DNA of 64,000 nucleotides from Burkholderia sp. MS389 (GCF_016899425.1 NZ_CP045994.1:1302001-1366000); one strand, 5' to 3'. Counted from the first letter of the stretch, positions 46,145-61,627 are shown. Notes: a model not told the origin generated them from the letters alone. A program made the numbers and translations.

Positions 46145-47731
46145 ATGCGACTTATATTGAGTGCGATGGTGGTGCTGCTACTCGCCGCTTGTGCGAGCCA
46201 GCCCCCTGTCGCCAACACCGCCGCCGATCCGCAGGCGACGTCCAACTACCTCCGTAAATCAGCCACCGCCAAAGAAACTGTCGACGTCGACAAGCAATCC
46301 GTCGGCGACCTGACCACGGCAGACTCCGATCTCTGGGCGCGCATCCGCCGCGGCTTCCAGATGCCCGACCTGCAGAGCGATCTGGTCGACATGCAGACGA
46401 CCTGGTATACGCAGCGTCCCGATTACGTGCAGCGCATGACCGAGCGCTCGCAGAAGTACCTGTACCACATCGTCGAGGAACTCGAGGCGCGTCACATGCC
46501 GACCGAGCTCGCGCTGCTGCCGTTCATCGAGTCCGCGTACAACCCGCAGGCGCTGTCGGTCGCGAAGGCGGCCGGCATGTGGCAGTTCATGCCCGGCACC
46601 GGCCGCACGTACAACCTGAAGCGCAACATGTGGCAGGACGAGCGCCGCGACGTGCTCGCGTCGACGAGCGCCGCGCTCGACTACCTGTCCCGCCTGCACG
46701 ACATGTTCGGCGACTGGTATCTGGCGCTGGCCGCGTACAACTGGGGCGAAGGCAACGTGCAGCGCGCGATCGCGCGCAATCAGGCGGCCGGCCTGCCGAC
46801 CGACTACCAGAGCCTGCGGATGCCGAACGAGACGCGCAACTACGTGCCGAAGCTGCAGGCGGTGAAGAACATCATCGCGAGCCCGCAGCAGTACGGCCTC
46901 GCGCTGCCCGATATCCCGAACCATCCGTATTTCGTGACGGTGACGACGTCGCGCGACATCGACGTGGCGGTGGCCGCGAAGCTCGCGAACCTGCCGCTCG
47001 ACGAATTCCGCTCGCTGAACCCGTCGTTCTCGAAGCCCGTGATCCTCGGCGCGACCGAGCCGCAGATCCTGCTGCCGTTCGACAACGCGTCCGCGTTCGA
47101 GAAGAGCCTGAAAGCCTACAACGGCCAGCTGTCGTCGTGGACCACCTACACGGTCAGCGAGCGTGCACGCCCGGCCGCGATCGCCGAGAAGATCGGCGTC
47201 GACGCCGATACGCTGATGTCGGTCAACAAGATTCCGGCCGGCATGCGCCTGAAGCCGGGCTCGACGATCGTCGTGCCGCGCGGCGATGACGACGACGAGG
47301 ACATCAGCGCCGACGTCGCCGAAAACGGCGCGCTCGCGATGGAGCCGGACGTTCCCGATACGCGCAAGATGCTGATCCGCGTGCGTCGCAAGCAGTCGAT
47401 GGCGGCGCTCGCCGGCCGCTACGGCGTGTCGGTCGGCCAGTTGAAGGCGTGGAACCGTACGCACCGCGATCTCGTGATGCCGGGCCAGGCGCTCGTGCTG
47501 CACGTGCCGGTCGGCCGTTCGGTGCCGGCGGAACCCGGTCCGGAGCGGATCGCGACGTCAGCCGCCGGTGCGCACATCGAGCGCGCGAGCCTGGCGGTGG
47601 GCGGCAAGTCGCATGGTGGCAAGCGCAGCGTCGCCAAGTCGTCGGCGAAGTCGGCGAAGTCGGCGAAGGCTGCCGCTCCTGTGAAAGCCGCGCCGGCCAA
47701 GACTGCCGCGCACAAGGGCAAGAAGAAGTAA
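46145..47731 (+). CDS. mltD: Membrane-bound lytic murein transglycosylase D
   Basis: 528 residues. Lipoprotein signal with lipobox LAAC, acylated Cys16. The SLT catalytic domain is at about 105-260, with the catalytic Glu129 in LPFIESAYNPQ and the MWQFMPGTGR and ALAAYNWGEGNVQRAI motifs. Two LysM peptidoglycan-binding domains follow (about 345-395 and 415-465). The last 45 residues are Lys/Ala/Ser-rich, encoded partly by a TCGGCGAAG tandem repeat. It cuts the glycan backbone in the periplasm. It has its own promoter. Confidence 0.93.
   Translation: MRLILSAMVVLLLAACASQPPVANTAADPQATSNYLRKSATAKETVDVDKQSVGDLTTADSDLWARIRRGFQMPDLQSDLVDMQTTWYTQRPDYVQRMTERSQKYLYHIVEELEARHMPTELALLPFIESAYNPQALSVAKAAGMWQFMPGTGRTYNLKRNMWQDERRDVLASTSAALDYLSRLHDMFGDWYLALAAYNWGEGNVQRAIARNQAAGLPTDYQSLRMPNETRNYVPKLQAVKNIIASPQQYGLALPDIPNHPYFVTVTTSRDIDVAVAAKLANLPLDEFRSLNPSFSKPVILGATEPQILLPFDNASAFEKSLKAYNGQLSSWTTYTVSERARPAAIAEKIGVDADTLMSVNKIPAGMRLKPGSTIVVPRGDDDDEDISADVAENGALAMEPDVPDTRKMLIRVRRKQSMAALAGRYGVSVGQLKAWNRTHRDLVMPGQALVLHVPVGRSVPAEPGPERIATSAAGAHIERASLAVGGKSHGGKRSVAKSSAKSAKSAKAAAPVKAAPAKTAAHKGKKK
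47642..47668 (+). repeat. Three tandem TCGGCGAAG units in mltD
   Basis: Exact 9-bp repeats at 47642, 47651 and 47660, coding for a Ser-Ala-Lys repeat in the basic C-terminal tail. In frame, so copy-number change would alter tail length without frameshift. Confidence 0.85.
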
Positions 47732-47803
47732 GCGCGGCCGTCGCGCGCGGCGCAGCGGCCGGTGAGGCCCGGACGATTGCGCTATCATCCGACGAATTCG
47801 ACG

Positions 47804-47838
47804 AAACGCCGTCACCGAGGTGACGGCGTTTTCGTTTG
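47804..47838 (+). terminator. Rho-independent terminator after mltD
   Basis: AACGCCGTCACC (47805-47816) pairs with GGTGACGGCGTT (47819-47830) around a tiny loop, followed by TTCGTTT. It separates mltD from the next MFS gene. Confidence 0.78.
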
Positions 47839-47891
47839 TGCGCGGCGCGTCGGCGGCTGCGTCGCGCGTCTTCATCCAACAAGGAGAAGCG

Positions 47892-49109
47892 ATGTCGTCG
47901 GTGCAGGTGAGGGTGCTCGCGCTGTTTTCGGTCGGGTATTTCGTGTCGTACGTGTTTCGCGGCGTCAATCTGGGCTTCGCGCCGTTCGTCACGCACGAGC
48001 TCGGGCTGTCGGCCGCCGATCTCGGCCTGCTCACCAGCCTGTATTTCCTCGGCTTCGCGGGCGCGCAGATTCCGGCCGGCGTGATGCTCGACCACTTCGG
48101 CCCGCGCCGTGTGACGGCCGGCATGCTGCTGTTCGCGGCGGCCGGCGCGGCCGTGTTCGGCGCGGCGCACGGCATCGGCATGATGATGGTCGGCCGGCTG
48201 CTGATTGGTGTCGGCGTGTCGGTGTGTCTCGGCGCGGCGTTCAAGGCGCTCGCGCAGCATTTCCCGGTCGGCCGGCTGCCGCTCGTCAATGGCCTCGTGA
48301 TGGCCGTGGGCGGCCTCGGCGGCGTGATGGTCGGCTCGCCGCTGACCTGGCTGCTCGGCTGGGCGAGCTGGCGCGCGATCTGTTTCGGCCTCGCGGTGCT
48401 GACGGTGATCGTCGCGGCGTCGATCGGCTTCGGCGCGCCCGACGCGCAGCAGGCGCGCCACCAGGGCGGGCTCGTCAGCCAGTTCAAGGGCACGTGGCAC
48501 ATCCTGACGAGCCGCGCGTTCTGGAAGATTGCGTCGTTCTCCGTCGTCACGCAGGGCGTGTTCTACGCGATGCAATCGTTGTGGGTCGGGCCGTATCTGC
48601 GCGATGTCGGCGGGTTCGACACGCCGCATGCCGCGCGCCTCGTGTCGGTGCTCGGCTTCGCGATGATGGCCGGCTGCGTTGGCTTTGGCGCGGCGGCGCG
48701 CGTGCTCGAGCGGCGCGGCGTGTCGGTTTACGCCACCTGCGGCATCGGCATGGCGCTGTTCGTCGCGACGCAGCTCGCGATCGTCGCGCGCGTGCCGTTG
48801 TCGCCCGCGATGCTGTGGGCCGCGTACGGAATGTTTGGCGGCGTGGGCATCCTGACCTACGCGGTGATGGCCGGACATTTTCCCGCCCATCTGATCGGCC
48901 GCGCGAACACCACGCTCACGCTCGTGATCTTCCTGTTGATCTTTGCGTTCCAGATCGGCGTTGGCGCGGTGCTATCGCACTGGCCGGCGGTCGACGGCCG
49001 TTATCCGGCGGCCGCGCACTTCACCGCGTGGGGCGTGCTGCTCGCGCTGCAGCTTGCGAGCGCGGTGTGGTACGTGTGGCCCGCGCGCGGGACTGGTCAA
49101 GCGCACTGA
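47892..49109 (+). CDS. MFS transporter
   Basis: 405 residues, 12 hydrophobic segments. Early YVFRGVNLGFAPFVTHELGL and MLDHFGPRRVTAG (the loop-2 motif) place it in the NNP/ACS-like organic anion MFS group; the substrate is unclear. AAGGAG lies 6 nt before the ATG at 47892; the frame opens at 47820, inside the terminator hairpin, which I reject as the start. Stands alone between the mltD terminator and the carA promoter. Confidence 0.85.
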   Translation: MSSVQVRVLALFSVGYFVSYVFRGVNLGFAPFVTHELGLSAADLGLLTSLYFLGFAGAQIPAGVMLDHFGPRRVTAGMLLFAAAGAAVFGAAHGIGMMMVGRLLIGVGVSVCLGAAFKALAQHFPVGRLPLVNGLVMAVGGLGGVMVGSPLTWLLGWASWRAICFGLAVLTVIVAASIGFGAPDAQQARHQGGLVSQFKGTWHILTSRAFWKIASFSVVTQGVFYAMQSLWVGPYLRDVGGFDTPHAARLVSVLGFAMMAGCVGFGAAARVLERRGVSVYATCGIGMALFVATQLAIVARVPLSPAMLWAAYGMFGGVGILTYAVMAGHFPAHLIGRANTTLTLVIFLLIFAFQIGVGAVLSHWPAVDGRYPAAAHFTAWGVLLALQLASAVWYVWPARGTGQAH

Positions 49110-49212
49110 TCCGGCGGTACGCTGGCGGGTAGGGCGGCCGCGGAAACGGGGCCGTAGCACGGTGCGCTGCGCCGCCGGACGCGGCGCACACACGATCGGA
49201 CGGCCATATCCA

Positions 49213-49242
49213 TTGAAGATGGGCCCATTTTCAGGCTATAAT
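49213..49242 (+). promoter_or_regulatory. Sigma70 promoter of carA
   Basis: TTGAAG (49213-49218), 18-nt spacer, TATAAT (49237-49242). It predicts a leader of about 225 nt before the carA start. The rest of the 365-bp gap (49110-49474) has no gene. I saw no clear attenuator hairpin in the leader. Confidence 0.72.
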
Positions 49243-49474
49243 TTGAAAGTTTGTGCTGATCAACCTCGCACCCTAGCGCCTACCTCATTCATCCCGTTCA
49301 TCCGCCGCACGCCGCCTGCCGGGCGATGCCGCGAAGCCTCGTGCGCCACGCGCCGGGTTCGCGTCTCGACAACGCAGGCCGCGTCCAGCTAGCGACCGCG
49401 CGCGCCCACGCAGCGCGGCGCTTGCGCGGCAGGGTAAACAGGTCGGCAGCAGGGTGTTCCCCAAGGAGCCTCCC

Positions 49475-50620
49475 GTGTTGCCGTCTTTTTCTCCCGCCTT
49501 GCTTGCACTCGCCGACGGCACGGTCTTTCGTGGTTATTCGATCGGGGCCGAAGGCCATACGATCGGCGAAGTCGTGTTCAATACCGCGATCACCGGCTAT
49601 CAGGAAATCCTGACTGATCCGAGCTACTCGCGCCAGATCGTCACGCTCACCTATCCGCATATCGGCAACGTCGGCGTCAACGCCGAAGACGTCGAAGCCA
49701 CGAAAGTCCATGCCGCCGGCCTGATCATCCGCGATCTGCCGACGCTCGCATCGAACTTCCGCATGGACCGCACGCTCGGCGATTACCTGCGCGACGAAGG
49801 CGTCGTCGCGATCGCCGGCATCGACACCCGCAAGCTGACCCGCATCCTGCGCGACAAGGGCGCGCAGAGCGGCTGCATCCTGACGGGCTCCGACGACGAA
49901 GCGAAGGCGATCGAGCTCGCGCGCTCGTTCGAGGGCCTTGCCGGCATGGATCTCGCGAAGGTCGTGTCGACCACCAAGCCGTTCGAGTGGAAGCAGACGG
50001 AATGGCGTCTCGAAGGCGGCTACGGCATGCAGGAGTCGCCGAAGTACCGCGTCGTCGCGTACGACTTCGGCGTCAAGTACAACATCCTGCGCATGCTCGC
50101 GGAGCGCGGCTGCCACGTGACGGTGCTGCCGGCTCAAGCCAGTGCGGAAGATGCGCTCGCGCTGAATCCGGACGGCGTCTTTCTGTCGAACGGCCCCGGC
50201 GATCCGGAGCCGTGCGATTACGCGATCGCGGCCACCAAGGCATTCATCGAGCGCGGCGTGCCGACCTTCGGCATATGCCTCGGCCACCAGATCATGGGCC
50301 TCGCGGTCGGCGCGAAGACGCTGAAGATGAAGACGGGCCACCACGGCGCGAACCATCCGGTGAAGGATCTCGGCGACGGCCGTGTCGTGATCACGTCGCA
50401 GAACCACGGCTTCGCGGTCGATGCCGATTCGCTGCCGGCCAACGCGCGCGTGACGCACGTGTCGCTGTTCGACGGCACGCTGCAGGGCTTCGAGCTGACC
50501 GACAAGCCGGCGTTCTGCTTCCAGGGCCACCCGGAAGCGTCGCCCGGCCCGCACGACATCGGCTACCTGTTCGACCGTTTCACCGCGCTGATGGACGCGG
50601 CGAAGCAGCGCACCGCTTAA
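49475..50620 (+). CDS. carA: Carbamoyl-phosphate synthase, small (glutaminase) subunit
   Basis: 381 residues. It releases NH3 from glutamine for CarB. Class I glutamine amidotransferase: nucleophile Cys268 in FGICLGHQ, with His352 and Glu354 in [10 protein letters not shown]; the N-domain has [18 protein letters not shown] chose the GTG at 49475 with AAGGAG 6 nt upstream; a GTG 21 nt earlier covers that ribosome-binding site. It supplies carbamoyl phosphate for pyrimidines and arginine. Confidence 0.95.
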   Translation: MLPSFSPALLALADGTVFRGYSIGAEGHTIGEVVFNTAITGYQEILTDPSYSRQIVTLTYPHIGNVGVNAEDVEATKVHAAGLIIRDLPTLASNFRMDRTLGDYLRDEGVVAIAGIDTRKLTRILRDKGAQSGCILTGSDDEAKAIELARSFEGLAGMDLAKVVSTTKPFEWKQTEWRLEGGYGMQESPKYRVVAYDFGVKYNILRMLAERGCHVTVLPAQASAEDALALNPDGVFLSNGPGDPEPCDYAIAATKAFIERGVPTFGICLGHQIMGLAVGAKTLKMKTGHHGANHPVKDLGDGRVVITSQNHGFAVDADSLPANARVTHVSLFDGTLQGFELTDKPAFCFQGHPEASPGPHDIGYLFDRFTALMDAAKQRTA

Positions 50621-50657
50621 CGTCATCGACGCAACCGAAGAACCGGAGATTCGCATC

Positions 50658-51317
50658 ATGTTCGGCCACGCACTCGGCATCACGGATATCTGGACCTACG
50701 TGTTCGGCGTGATCTTCATCATCCTGCTGCCGGGGCCGAACTCGATGTACGTGCTGTCGCTCGCCGCGCAGCGCGGCGTGAAGGCCGGCTATCGCGCGGC
50801 CTGCGGCGTGTTCGTCGGCGATACCGTGCTGATGATACTGTCGGCCGCGGGCGTCGCGTCACTGCTGAAGGCGAACCCGCTGCTGTTCTCCGTCGTCAAG
50901 TACGGCGGCGCCGCGTACCTGCTGTACATCGGCACCGGGATGCTGCGCAGCGCGTGGAGCAAGCTGCGCGCGCGCGGCGATGCGCCGGTCGAGGCGCCGC
51001 AGGCGGTCGACGGCGAACGTCCGTTCCGCAAGGCGTTGATCGTGAGCCTGCTGAATCCGAAGGCCATCCTGTTCTTCATCTCGTTCTTCATCCAGTTCGT
51101 CGACCCGGCATTCCCGCATCCCGCGCTGTCGTTCGTCGTGCTCGGGGCGATCGCGCAATGCGCGAGCTTCCTGTACCTGAGCACGCTGATCTTCGCGGGC
51201 GCGCGGCTCGCCGAGCACTTCCGCCGCCGCCGCAAGCTCGCGGCAGGCGCGGCGAGCAGCGTGGGCGGCCTGTTCATCGGTTTCTCGGTGAAGCTGGCGC
51301 TCGCGACCCTGAGCTGA
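50658..51317 (+). CDS. leuE: LysE/RhtB-family amino acid exporter, leucine-efflux type
   Basis: 219 residues, about six membrane segments. [20 protein letters not shown] (about 16-35) is the LysE signature; [19 protein letters not shown] and [20 protein letters not shown] support the LeuE subgroup. It lies between carA (37 nt upstream) and carB (49 nt downstream) on the same strand, so it is probably co-transcribed with both. No link with carbamoyl phosphate synthesis is known to me. Confidence 0.87.
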   Translation: MFGHALGITDIWTYVFGVIFIILLPGPNSMYVLSLAAQRGVKAGYRAACGVFVGDTVLMILSAAGVASLLKANPLLFSVVKYGGAAYLLYIGTGMLRSAWSKLRARGDAPVEAPQAVDGERPFRKALIVSLLNPKAILFFISFFIQFVDPAFPHPALSFVVLGAIAQCASFLYLSTLIFAGARLAEHFRRRRKLAAGAASSVGGLFIGFSVKLALATLS

Positions 51318-51366
51318 GCGCCGCCGGCCGACCCACGACAACGATTACTTATTGAATTCACAAGCC

Positions 51367-54621
<3,255 letters not shown>

Positions 54622-54651
54622 GCAGTCAGTTACCTGTCGAAGCAACACGTG

Positions 54652-54711
54652 CCGCGATTAGGCGGTGTTTCCAGTGCATCGGAAGCGCGCTTAATCGCGG
54701 TGATTTTTTTT
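54652..54711 (+). terminator. Terminator after carB
   Basis: CCGCGATTA (54652-54660) and TAATCGCGG (54692-54700) pair across a 31-nt loop and are followed by TGATTTTTTTT. It separates the car genes from greA. Confidence 0.75.
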
Positions 54712-54739
54712 ATAGCCGTTTTTAGCGATTGAGCCGTTT

Positions 54740-55216
54740 ATGAGCACCATTCCGTTGACAAAGCGTGGCGCAGAGCAACTGCGCGATGAATTGCAGCGCC
54801 TCAAGTCCGTCGAGCGGCCGGCCGTGATCAACGCGATCGCGGAGGCCCGCGCACAGGGCGATCTGTCCGAAAACGCCGAATACGACGCCGCGAAGGAAAA
54901 GCAGGGCTTTATCGAGGGCCGCATCGCGGAACTCGAATCCAAGCTGTCCGCCGCGCAAATCATCGATCCCACGGTGCTCGACGCCGATGGCCGCGTGGTG
55001 TTCGCCGCGACGGTCGAACTCGAGGATCTCGAATCGGGCGACACCGTCAAGTATCAGATCGTCGGCGACGACGAAGCCGATATCGATCACGGCCTGATCT
55101 CGGTCAGCTCGCCGATCGCGCGCGCGCTGATCGGCAAGTCCGAAGGCGACGTCGCGGCCGTGCAGGCGCCGAGCGGCGTGCGCGAGTACGAGATCATCTC
55201 GGTCAGCTACATCTGA
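54740..55216 (+). CDS. greA: Transcription elongation factor GreA
   Basis: 158 residues. It binds RNA polymerase and stimulates transcript cleavage in stalled complexes. N-terminal coiled coil with the acidic tip motif [20 protein letters not shown] (the Asp-Leu-Ser-Glu-Asn loop near residues 41-45) and a C-terminal FKBP-like domain ending [12 protein letters not shown]. Family length is exact. No clear promoter between the carB terminator and the ATG. Confidence 0.96.
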   Translation: MSTIPLTKRGAEQLRDELQRLKSVERPAVINAIAEARAQGDLSENAEYDAAKEKQGFIEGRIAELESKLSAAQIIDPTVLDADGRVVFAATVELEDLESGDTVKYQIVGDDEADIDHGLISVSSPIARALIGKSEGDVAAVQAPSGVREYEIISVSYI

Positions 55217-55230
55217 AGCGGGGCGACGTG

Positions 55231-55689
55231 ATGCCGCATCGCGTGTTCCGTCTGCTGTCGGCCGTGTGGGTCGGCAGCCTGCTGACGATCGGGTATGCGG
55301 TCGCGCCTGTCCTGTTCAAGACGCTGGAGCGGATGACGGCCGGTTCGGTCGCCGCCCAGCTGTTCCGCATCGAGGCGATCCTCGGCGTCGTGTGCGGCGT
55401 GCTGCTGCTCGCATTGTCGAATCAGCAGGTGCGGCGCGGCAGCACCGAATATCGCCGCGTCCGCTGGATCGTCGCCGCGATGGTCGTGTGCGTGCTGGTC
55501 GGGTATTTTGCGCTGCAGCCGTTCATGAACGCGCTGCGGGTGGCCGCGATGGATGCGGGCACCGATATCGCGAATTCGCCGTATGCGAGCCGCTTCGGGA
55601 TGCTGCACGGCGTGTCGAGCGTGTTCTATCTCGTCGAAAGCGTGCTGGGGCTGATGCTGGTCTGGCGTCTGCCGGCGCGCGACGCCTGA
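55231..55689 (+). CDS. DUF4149 membrane protein
   Basis: 152 residues, four hydrophobic segments. VWVGSLLTIGYAVAPVLFKTL at the start and the late GMLHGVSSVFYLVESVLGL are the DUF4149 pattern. It starts 14 nt after greA; an ATG at 55231 is preferred to the in-frame GTG 3 nt earlier. Function unknown. The position after greA is a usual one in related genomes, as I recall it. Confidence 0.87.
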   Translation: MPHRVFRLLSAVWVGSLLTIGYAVAPVLFKTLERMTAGSVAAQLFRIEAILGVVCGVLLLALSNQQVRRGSTEYRRVRWIVAAMVVCVLVGYFALQPFMNALRVAAMDAGTDIANSPYASRFGMLHGVSSVFYLVESVLGLMLVWRLPARDA

Positions 55690-55757
55690 GCGCCGCGCCG
55701 CCGCGCGTTGCGCGACGACGGGCAGGGCGGCACGGGAATCCGTGCCGCACGGGCGTC

Positions 55758-56285
55758 TTACTTGTCCTGGAACGGCCGCTTCGTGCTGGCCTGGCGCTTT
55801 TTCGCGCGCTTCACGGTGCCGCCTGCCGTCACGCGTTCGTTGCCGCGCACCGTGACCTTGACCGGCCTCGGGCGGCGCACGGGGCTCGCGTTCGGCGACA
55901 CCTTGACGACCTTGACGGTGCGCGGTGCACGGCCTTTCTTGTCGTCGACGGCTTCGGCCGCGCTCGGCAGCGCGCCGGCACGTCGGCCGCGGGACGGGGC
56001 CGCCGCCGCGGCCTCGGGCTTCCAGATCACCAGCAGCTTGCCGATGTGCTGGATCGGCGCCGCGTTCAGGCGGTCGCAGATCTCGTCGTAGATCGCGATG
56101 CGTTCGTCGCGTTCGTCGCCGAACACGCGGATCTTGATCAGCTGGTGCGCGTCGAGGTGCACCTTGATTTCCTTCAGCACGGCGTCGGTCAGCCCTTCGG
56201 CGCCGATCAGCACGACGGGCTTGAGCGCATGGGCCTGGGAGCGCAGCGCGGAGCGCTCGGCGGGAGAAAGCGAAAGGGCGGGCAT
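55758..56285 (-). CDS. yhbY: YhbY/CRS1-family RNA-binding protein with basic tail
   Basis: 175 residues. Residues 1-95 form the CRM domain (LRSQAHALKPVVLIGAEGLTD, where GAEG takes the place of the GxxG RNA loop, then VHLDAHQLIKIRV). Family members are usually about 97-105 residues; here 75 more form a Lys/Arg/Pro-rich tail (KKGRAPRTVKVVKVSP, VKRAKKRQASTKRP). YhbY binds the pre-50S subunit in E. coli. Divergent from rlmE over 193 bp. Confidence 0.92.
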   Translation of the reverse strand: MPALSLSPAERSALRSQAHALKPVVLIGAEGLTDAVLKEIKVHLDAHQLIKIRVFGDERDERIAIYDEICDRLNAAPIQHIGKLLVIWKPEAAAAAPSRGRRAGALPSAAEAVDDKKGRAPRTVKVVKVSPNASPVRRPRPVKVTVRGNERVTAGGTVKRAKKRQASTKRPFQDK

Positions 56286-56478
56286 GGAAATGTCGAAATC
56301 TAAATAAGGGCGCGCTGACTGAAAAGCGATCGCGGGACGTTACCGCGTCAGCCGTGCGCCGAAACCACGTAAAATCGCGGCTTGGGCCTGAAAAGGGGCC
56401 GCAGCCGCGCGAAGAAGACGCGTATTATCCGCTAAAAGCGCGGCTTCACGAAGCAATGGGCAGCAATCTCTCTCTCGA

Positions 56479-57141
56479 ATGGCAAAAAACCGCTTCAACC
56501 AGCACTGGCTGCACGACCACATCAACGACCCGTACGTCAAAATGGCGCAGCGGGAGGGCTATCGCGCGCGCGCCGCGTACAAGCTGAAGGAAATCGACGA
56601 GCAGGACAAGCTGATCCGTCCGGGCCAGGTGATCGTCGATCTCGGCGCCACGCCGGGCAGCTGGAGCCAGTATGCCCGCAACAAGCTCGCGCAGGGCAGG
56701 AAGCGCGACGCGGAGCGCGAAGGCGGCATCGACGGCACGATCGTTGCGCTCGACATCCTGCCGATGGAGCCGATCGCCGACGTCCACTTCCTGCAGGGCG
56801 ACTTCCGCGAGGACGACGTCCTCCACCAGCTCGAGGAAGTGCTCGAAGGCCGCGCGGTGGACCTTGTTATTTCGGACATGGCCCCCAACCTCTCCGGCGT
56901 GGCCTCGGCGGACGCGGCGCGCATCGAGCATCTCTGCGATCTGGCGCTCGAATTCGCGCAGAACCATCTGAAGCCGGACGGTGCGCTGCTCGTGAAGTGC
57001 TTTCACGGCAGCGGCTACAGCCAGATCGTCGAGAAGTTCAAACAGCAGTTTAAGGTTGTCGCGCCGCGCAAGCCCAAGGCATCCCGCGACAAATCGTCCG
57101 AAACGTTCATTTTGGGTCGGCAGCTGAAGCATCCGCGCTGA
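56479..57141 (+). CDS. rlmE: 23S rRNA (uridine-2'-O) methyltransferase RlmE (FtsJ)
   Basis: 220 residues. It methylates U2552 in the A-loop of 23S rRNA. The catalytic K-D-K-E tetrad is present: Lys in [10 protein letters not shown] (about 35), Asp in [10 protein letters not shown] (about 132), Lys in LLVKCFHG (about 173) and Glu in SSETFILG (about 208). SAM-binding [11 protein letters not shown] follows the first Lys. It precedes ftsH by 166 bp, the classic rrmJ-ftsH order. Confidence 0.95.
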   Translation: MAKNRFNQHWLHDHINDPYVKMAQREGYRARAAYKLKEIDEQDKLIRPGQVIVDLGATPGSWSQYARNKLAQGRKRDAEREGGIDGTIVALDILPMEPIADVHFLQGDFREDDVLHQLEEVLEGRAVDLVISDMAPNLSGVASADAARIEHLCDLALEFAQNHLKPDGALLVKCFHGSGYSQIVEKFKQQFKVVAPRKPKASRDKSSETFILGRQLKHPR

Positions 57142-57307
57142 TGCGGAACGCGATGCCGCAAACGGGCTCCGGCCCTTGCCGGACAAGCGAAGCGCTATCG
57201 CGGCGGTTGTCAATGCTTATGGCAGGGGTGGTCGGACTGGATTAGAATGACCGAGGGGCGCCGCAAGGAAAATGTAGGCGCTCGTCTACGAGTGAAGGAG
57301 TGGTGCT

Positions 57308-59203
<1,896 letters not shown>

Positions 59204-59279
59204 TCTCCGCTTTAGCACCGTTCACGGGCTGGTGTGGCTTCACACCGGCCCGTTTTGCATTCATCCACGCCCGTTGCTC

Positions 59280-60173
59280 GTGTCCGATTCCGCAGTGTCC
59301 CCGTTCATTCCCGCGCCGCTCCAGTGCGGCCGCTTCGAACTGACGTTCGAACGTCCGCTCGTGATGGGCATCCTCAACGCCACGCCCGATTCGTTCTCCG
59401 ACGGCGGCCGCTTCCTCGCGCGCGACGATGCGTTGCGCCAGGCCGAGCGGATGATCGCCGACGGTGTGGACCTCATCGACATCGGCGGCGAATCGACGCG
59501 CCCCGGCGCGCCGCCGGTGCCGCTCGACGAGGAGCTCGCGCGCGTGATTCCGCTCGTCGAGGCGCTGCGGCCGTTGAACGTGCCGCTGTCGATCGATACG
59601 TACAAGCCGGCCGTGATGCGCGCGGCGCTGGCCGCCGGCGCGGACCTGATCAACGATATCTGGGGGTTCCGCCAGCCGGGCGCGATCGACGCGGTGCGCG
59701 ACGGCAACAGCGGTCTGTGCGCGATGCACATGCTCGGCGAGCCGCAGACGATGCAGGTCGGCGAGCCCGACTACGGCGACGTCGTGACCGACGTGCGCGA
59801 TTTCCTCGCCGCGCGCGCGCAGGCGTTGCGCGACGCGGGGGTGGCGGCGGAGCGGATCTGCGTCGATCCCGGTTTCGGGTTCGGCAAGGCGGTCGTCGAC
59901 GACAACTATGCGCTGCTGGCCGCGTTGCCGGACACGGCGCCCGCGCGGCCCGACGGGCGCGCTTATCCGATTCTCGCGGGCATGTCGCGCAAGTCGATGC
60001 TCGGCGCGGTGATCGGAGGCAAGCCGCCGATGGAGCGCGTCGCGGCGAGCGTGGCGGCCGCGTTGTGCGCGGTCGAGCGGGGCGCCGCGATCGTGCGCGT
60101 GCACGACGTCGCGGCGACGGTCGATGCGCTGAAAGTATGGAATGCCGTGCGCGCAGCCGCGCGGCAACGATAA
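59280..60173 (+). CDS. folP: Dihydropteroate synthase
   Basis: 297 residues. It joins 4-aminobenzoate to hydroxymethyl-dihydropterin diphosphate in folate synthesis, and is the sulfonamide target. TIM barrel with VMGILNATPDSFSDGG (pterin loop 1), IDIGGESTRPGA (loop 2), the DPGFGFGK strand and SRKSM. The start is uncertain: GTG at 59280 gives the family N-terminus, GTG at 59295 is possible, and neither has a strong ribosome-binding site. It lies 76 nt after ftsH. Confidence 0.9.
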   Translation: MSDSAVSPFIPAPLQCGRFELTFERPLVMGILNATPDSFSDGGRFLARDDALRQAERMIADGVDLIDIGGESTRPGAPPVPLDEELARVIPLVEALRPLNVPLSIDTYKPAVMRAALAAGADLINDIWGFRQPGAIDAVRDGNSGLCAMHMLGEPQTMQVGEPDYGDVVTDVRDFLAARAQALRDAGVAAERICVDPGFGFGKAVVDDNYALLAALPDTAPARPDGRAYPILAGMSRKSMLGAVIGGKPPMERVAASVAAALCAVERGAAIVRVHDVAATVDALKVWNAVRAAARQR

Positions 60174-60212
60174 GCAAGTCAGAAAGACGAAAGACGAAGG
60201 AGGAAGGACCCC

Positions 60213-61568
60213 ATGGGACGTCGATATTTCGGCACGGACGGCATTCGCGGCACGGTGGGCGAAGCGCCCATCACGCCGGACTTCGTGTTGCGCCTCGGCT
60301 ATGCGGCCGGCAAGGTACTGGCCGGCTCGGCCGACGTCGCGGCGGGCTCGCGTCCGACCGTGTTGATCGGCAAGGACACGCGCGTATCGGGCTACATGCT
60401 CGAAGCCGCGCTCGAGGCCGGATTCTCGGCGGCCGGCGTCGACGTGATGCTGGCCGGCCCGATGCCGACGCCCGGCGTCGCGTATCTGACGCGGGCGCTG
60501 CGTCTGTCGGCCGGTGTCGTGATCAGCGCGTCGCACAACCCGTATCACGACAACGGGATCAAGTTTTTCTCGGCCGACGGCAACAAGCTGCCCGACGACA
60601 CCGAAGCCGCGATCGAAGCATGGCTCGACAAGCCGCTCGAATGCGCGGCGTCCGACGGGCTCGGCAAGGCGCGCCGCCTCGACGACGCCGCGGGCCGCTA
60701 CATCGAATTCTGCAAGAGCACGTTCCCGGCTGCGTTCAACTTGCGCGGGCTGAAGCTCGTGATCGATTGTGCGCACGGCGCCGCGTACCAGATCGCGCCG
60801 CACGTGTTCCACGAGCTCGGCGCTGACGTCATTCCGATCGGCGTCGCGCCGAACGGCTTCAACATCAACGACGGCGTCGGCGCGACCGCGCCCGACGCGC
60901 TGGTGCGCGCGGTGCGGGCGAACCATGCCGATCTCGGCATCGCGCTCGACGGCGACGCCGATCGTCTGCAGGTCGTGGACGCGACCGGTCGCCTGTACAA
61001 CGGCGACGAGCTGCTCTACGTGCTCGTGAAGGACCGGATCGCGACCGACGGCAAGGTCGAAGGCGCGGTCGGCACGCTGATGACGAACCTTGCCGTCGAA
61101 GTCGCGCTGCAGCGCGAGGGCGTGAAGTTCGTCCGTGCGGCGGTCGGCGACCGCTACGTGCTCGAGCAGTTGCGCGAGCACGGCTGGCAGCTCGGCGCGG
61201 AAGGGTCGGGCCACATCCTGTCGCTCGACCGGCACTCGACCGGCGACGGCATCGTGTCGGCGCTGCTCGTGCTGGCCGCGCTCAAGCGCAGCGGCCGCAC
61301 CCTTGCGCAGGTGCTCGACGGCGTCACGCTGTTCCCGCAGAAGCTGATCAACGTGCGGATGAAACCCGGCGCCGACTGGAAGGGCAGCGCGTCGATTCGT
61401 GCGGCGATCGATGCCGCCGAAGCCGCGCTCGCCGGCAGCGGCCGCGTGCTGATCCGCGCATCGGGCACGGAGCCCGTGCTGCGCGTGATGGTCGAAGCAC
61501 GGCAGGCGGCCGATGCGGTGCGCCATGCGGAGACGATCGCCGACGCGGTGCGCGCGGCGACGGCCTGA
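60213..61568 (+). CDS. glmM: Phosphoglucosamine mutase
   Basis: 451 residues. It turns glucosamine-6-phosphate into glucosamine-1-phosphate for peptidoglycan and [14 protein letters not shown] opens it; the phosphoserine Ser107 is in [13 protein letters not shown]; the Mg site is DGDADR (about 248-253), and the C-terminal [14 protein letters not shown] binds phosphate. AGGAGG lies 9 nt before the ATG. Follows folP by 39 nt, probably in the same operon. A terminator follows at 61628. Confidence 0.96.
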   Translation: MGRRYFGTDGIRGTVGEAPITPDFVLRLGYAAGKVLAGSADVAAGSRPTVLIGKDTRVSGYMLEAALEAGFSAAGVDVMLAGPMPTPGVAYLTRALRLSAGVVISASHNPYHDNGIKFFSADGNKLPDDTEAAIEAWLDKPLECAASDGLGKARRLDDAAGRYIEFCKSTFPAAFNLRGLKLVIDCAHGAAYQIAPHVFHELGADVIPIGVAPNGFNINDGVGATAPDALVRAVRANHADLGIALDGDADRLQVVDATGRLYNGDELLYVLVKDRIATDGKVEGAVGTLMTNLAVEVALQREGVKFVRAAVGDRYVLEQLREHGWQLGAEGSGHILSLDRHSTGDGIVSALLVLAALKRSGRTLAQVLDGVTLFPQKLINVRMKPGADWKGSASIRAAIDAAEAALAGSGRVLIRASGTEPVLRVMVEARQAADAVRHAETIADAVRAATA

Positions 61569-61627
61569 CGGGGGGGCGCGCGCGGCGGTCCAACCGCCCG
61601 CGCGCTGGCTCCCGACGAATGTGTGTG

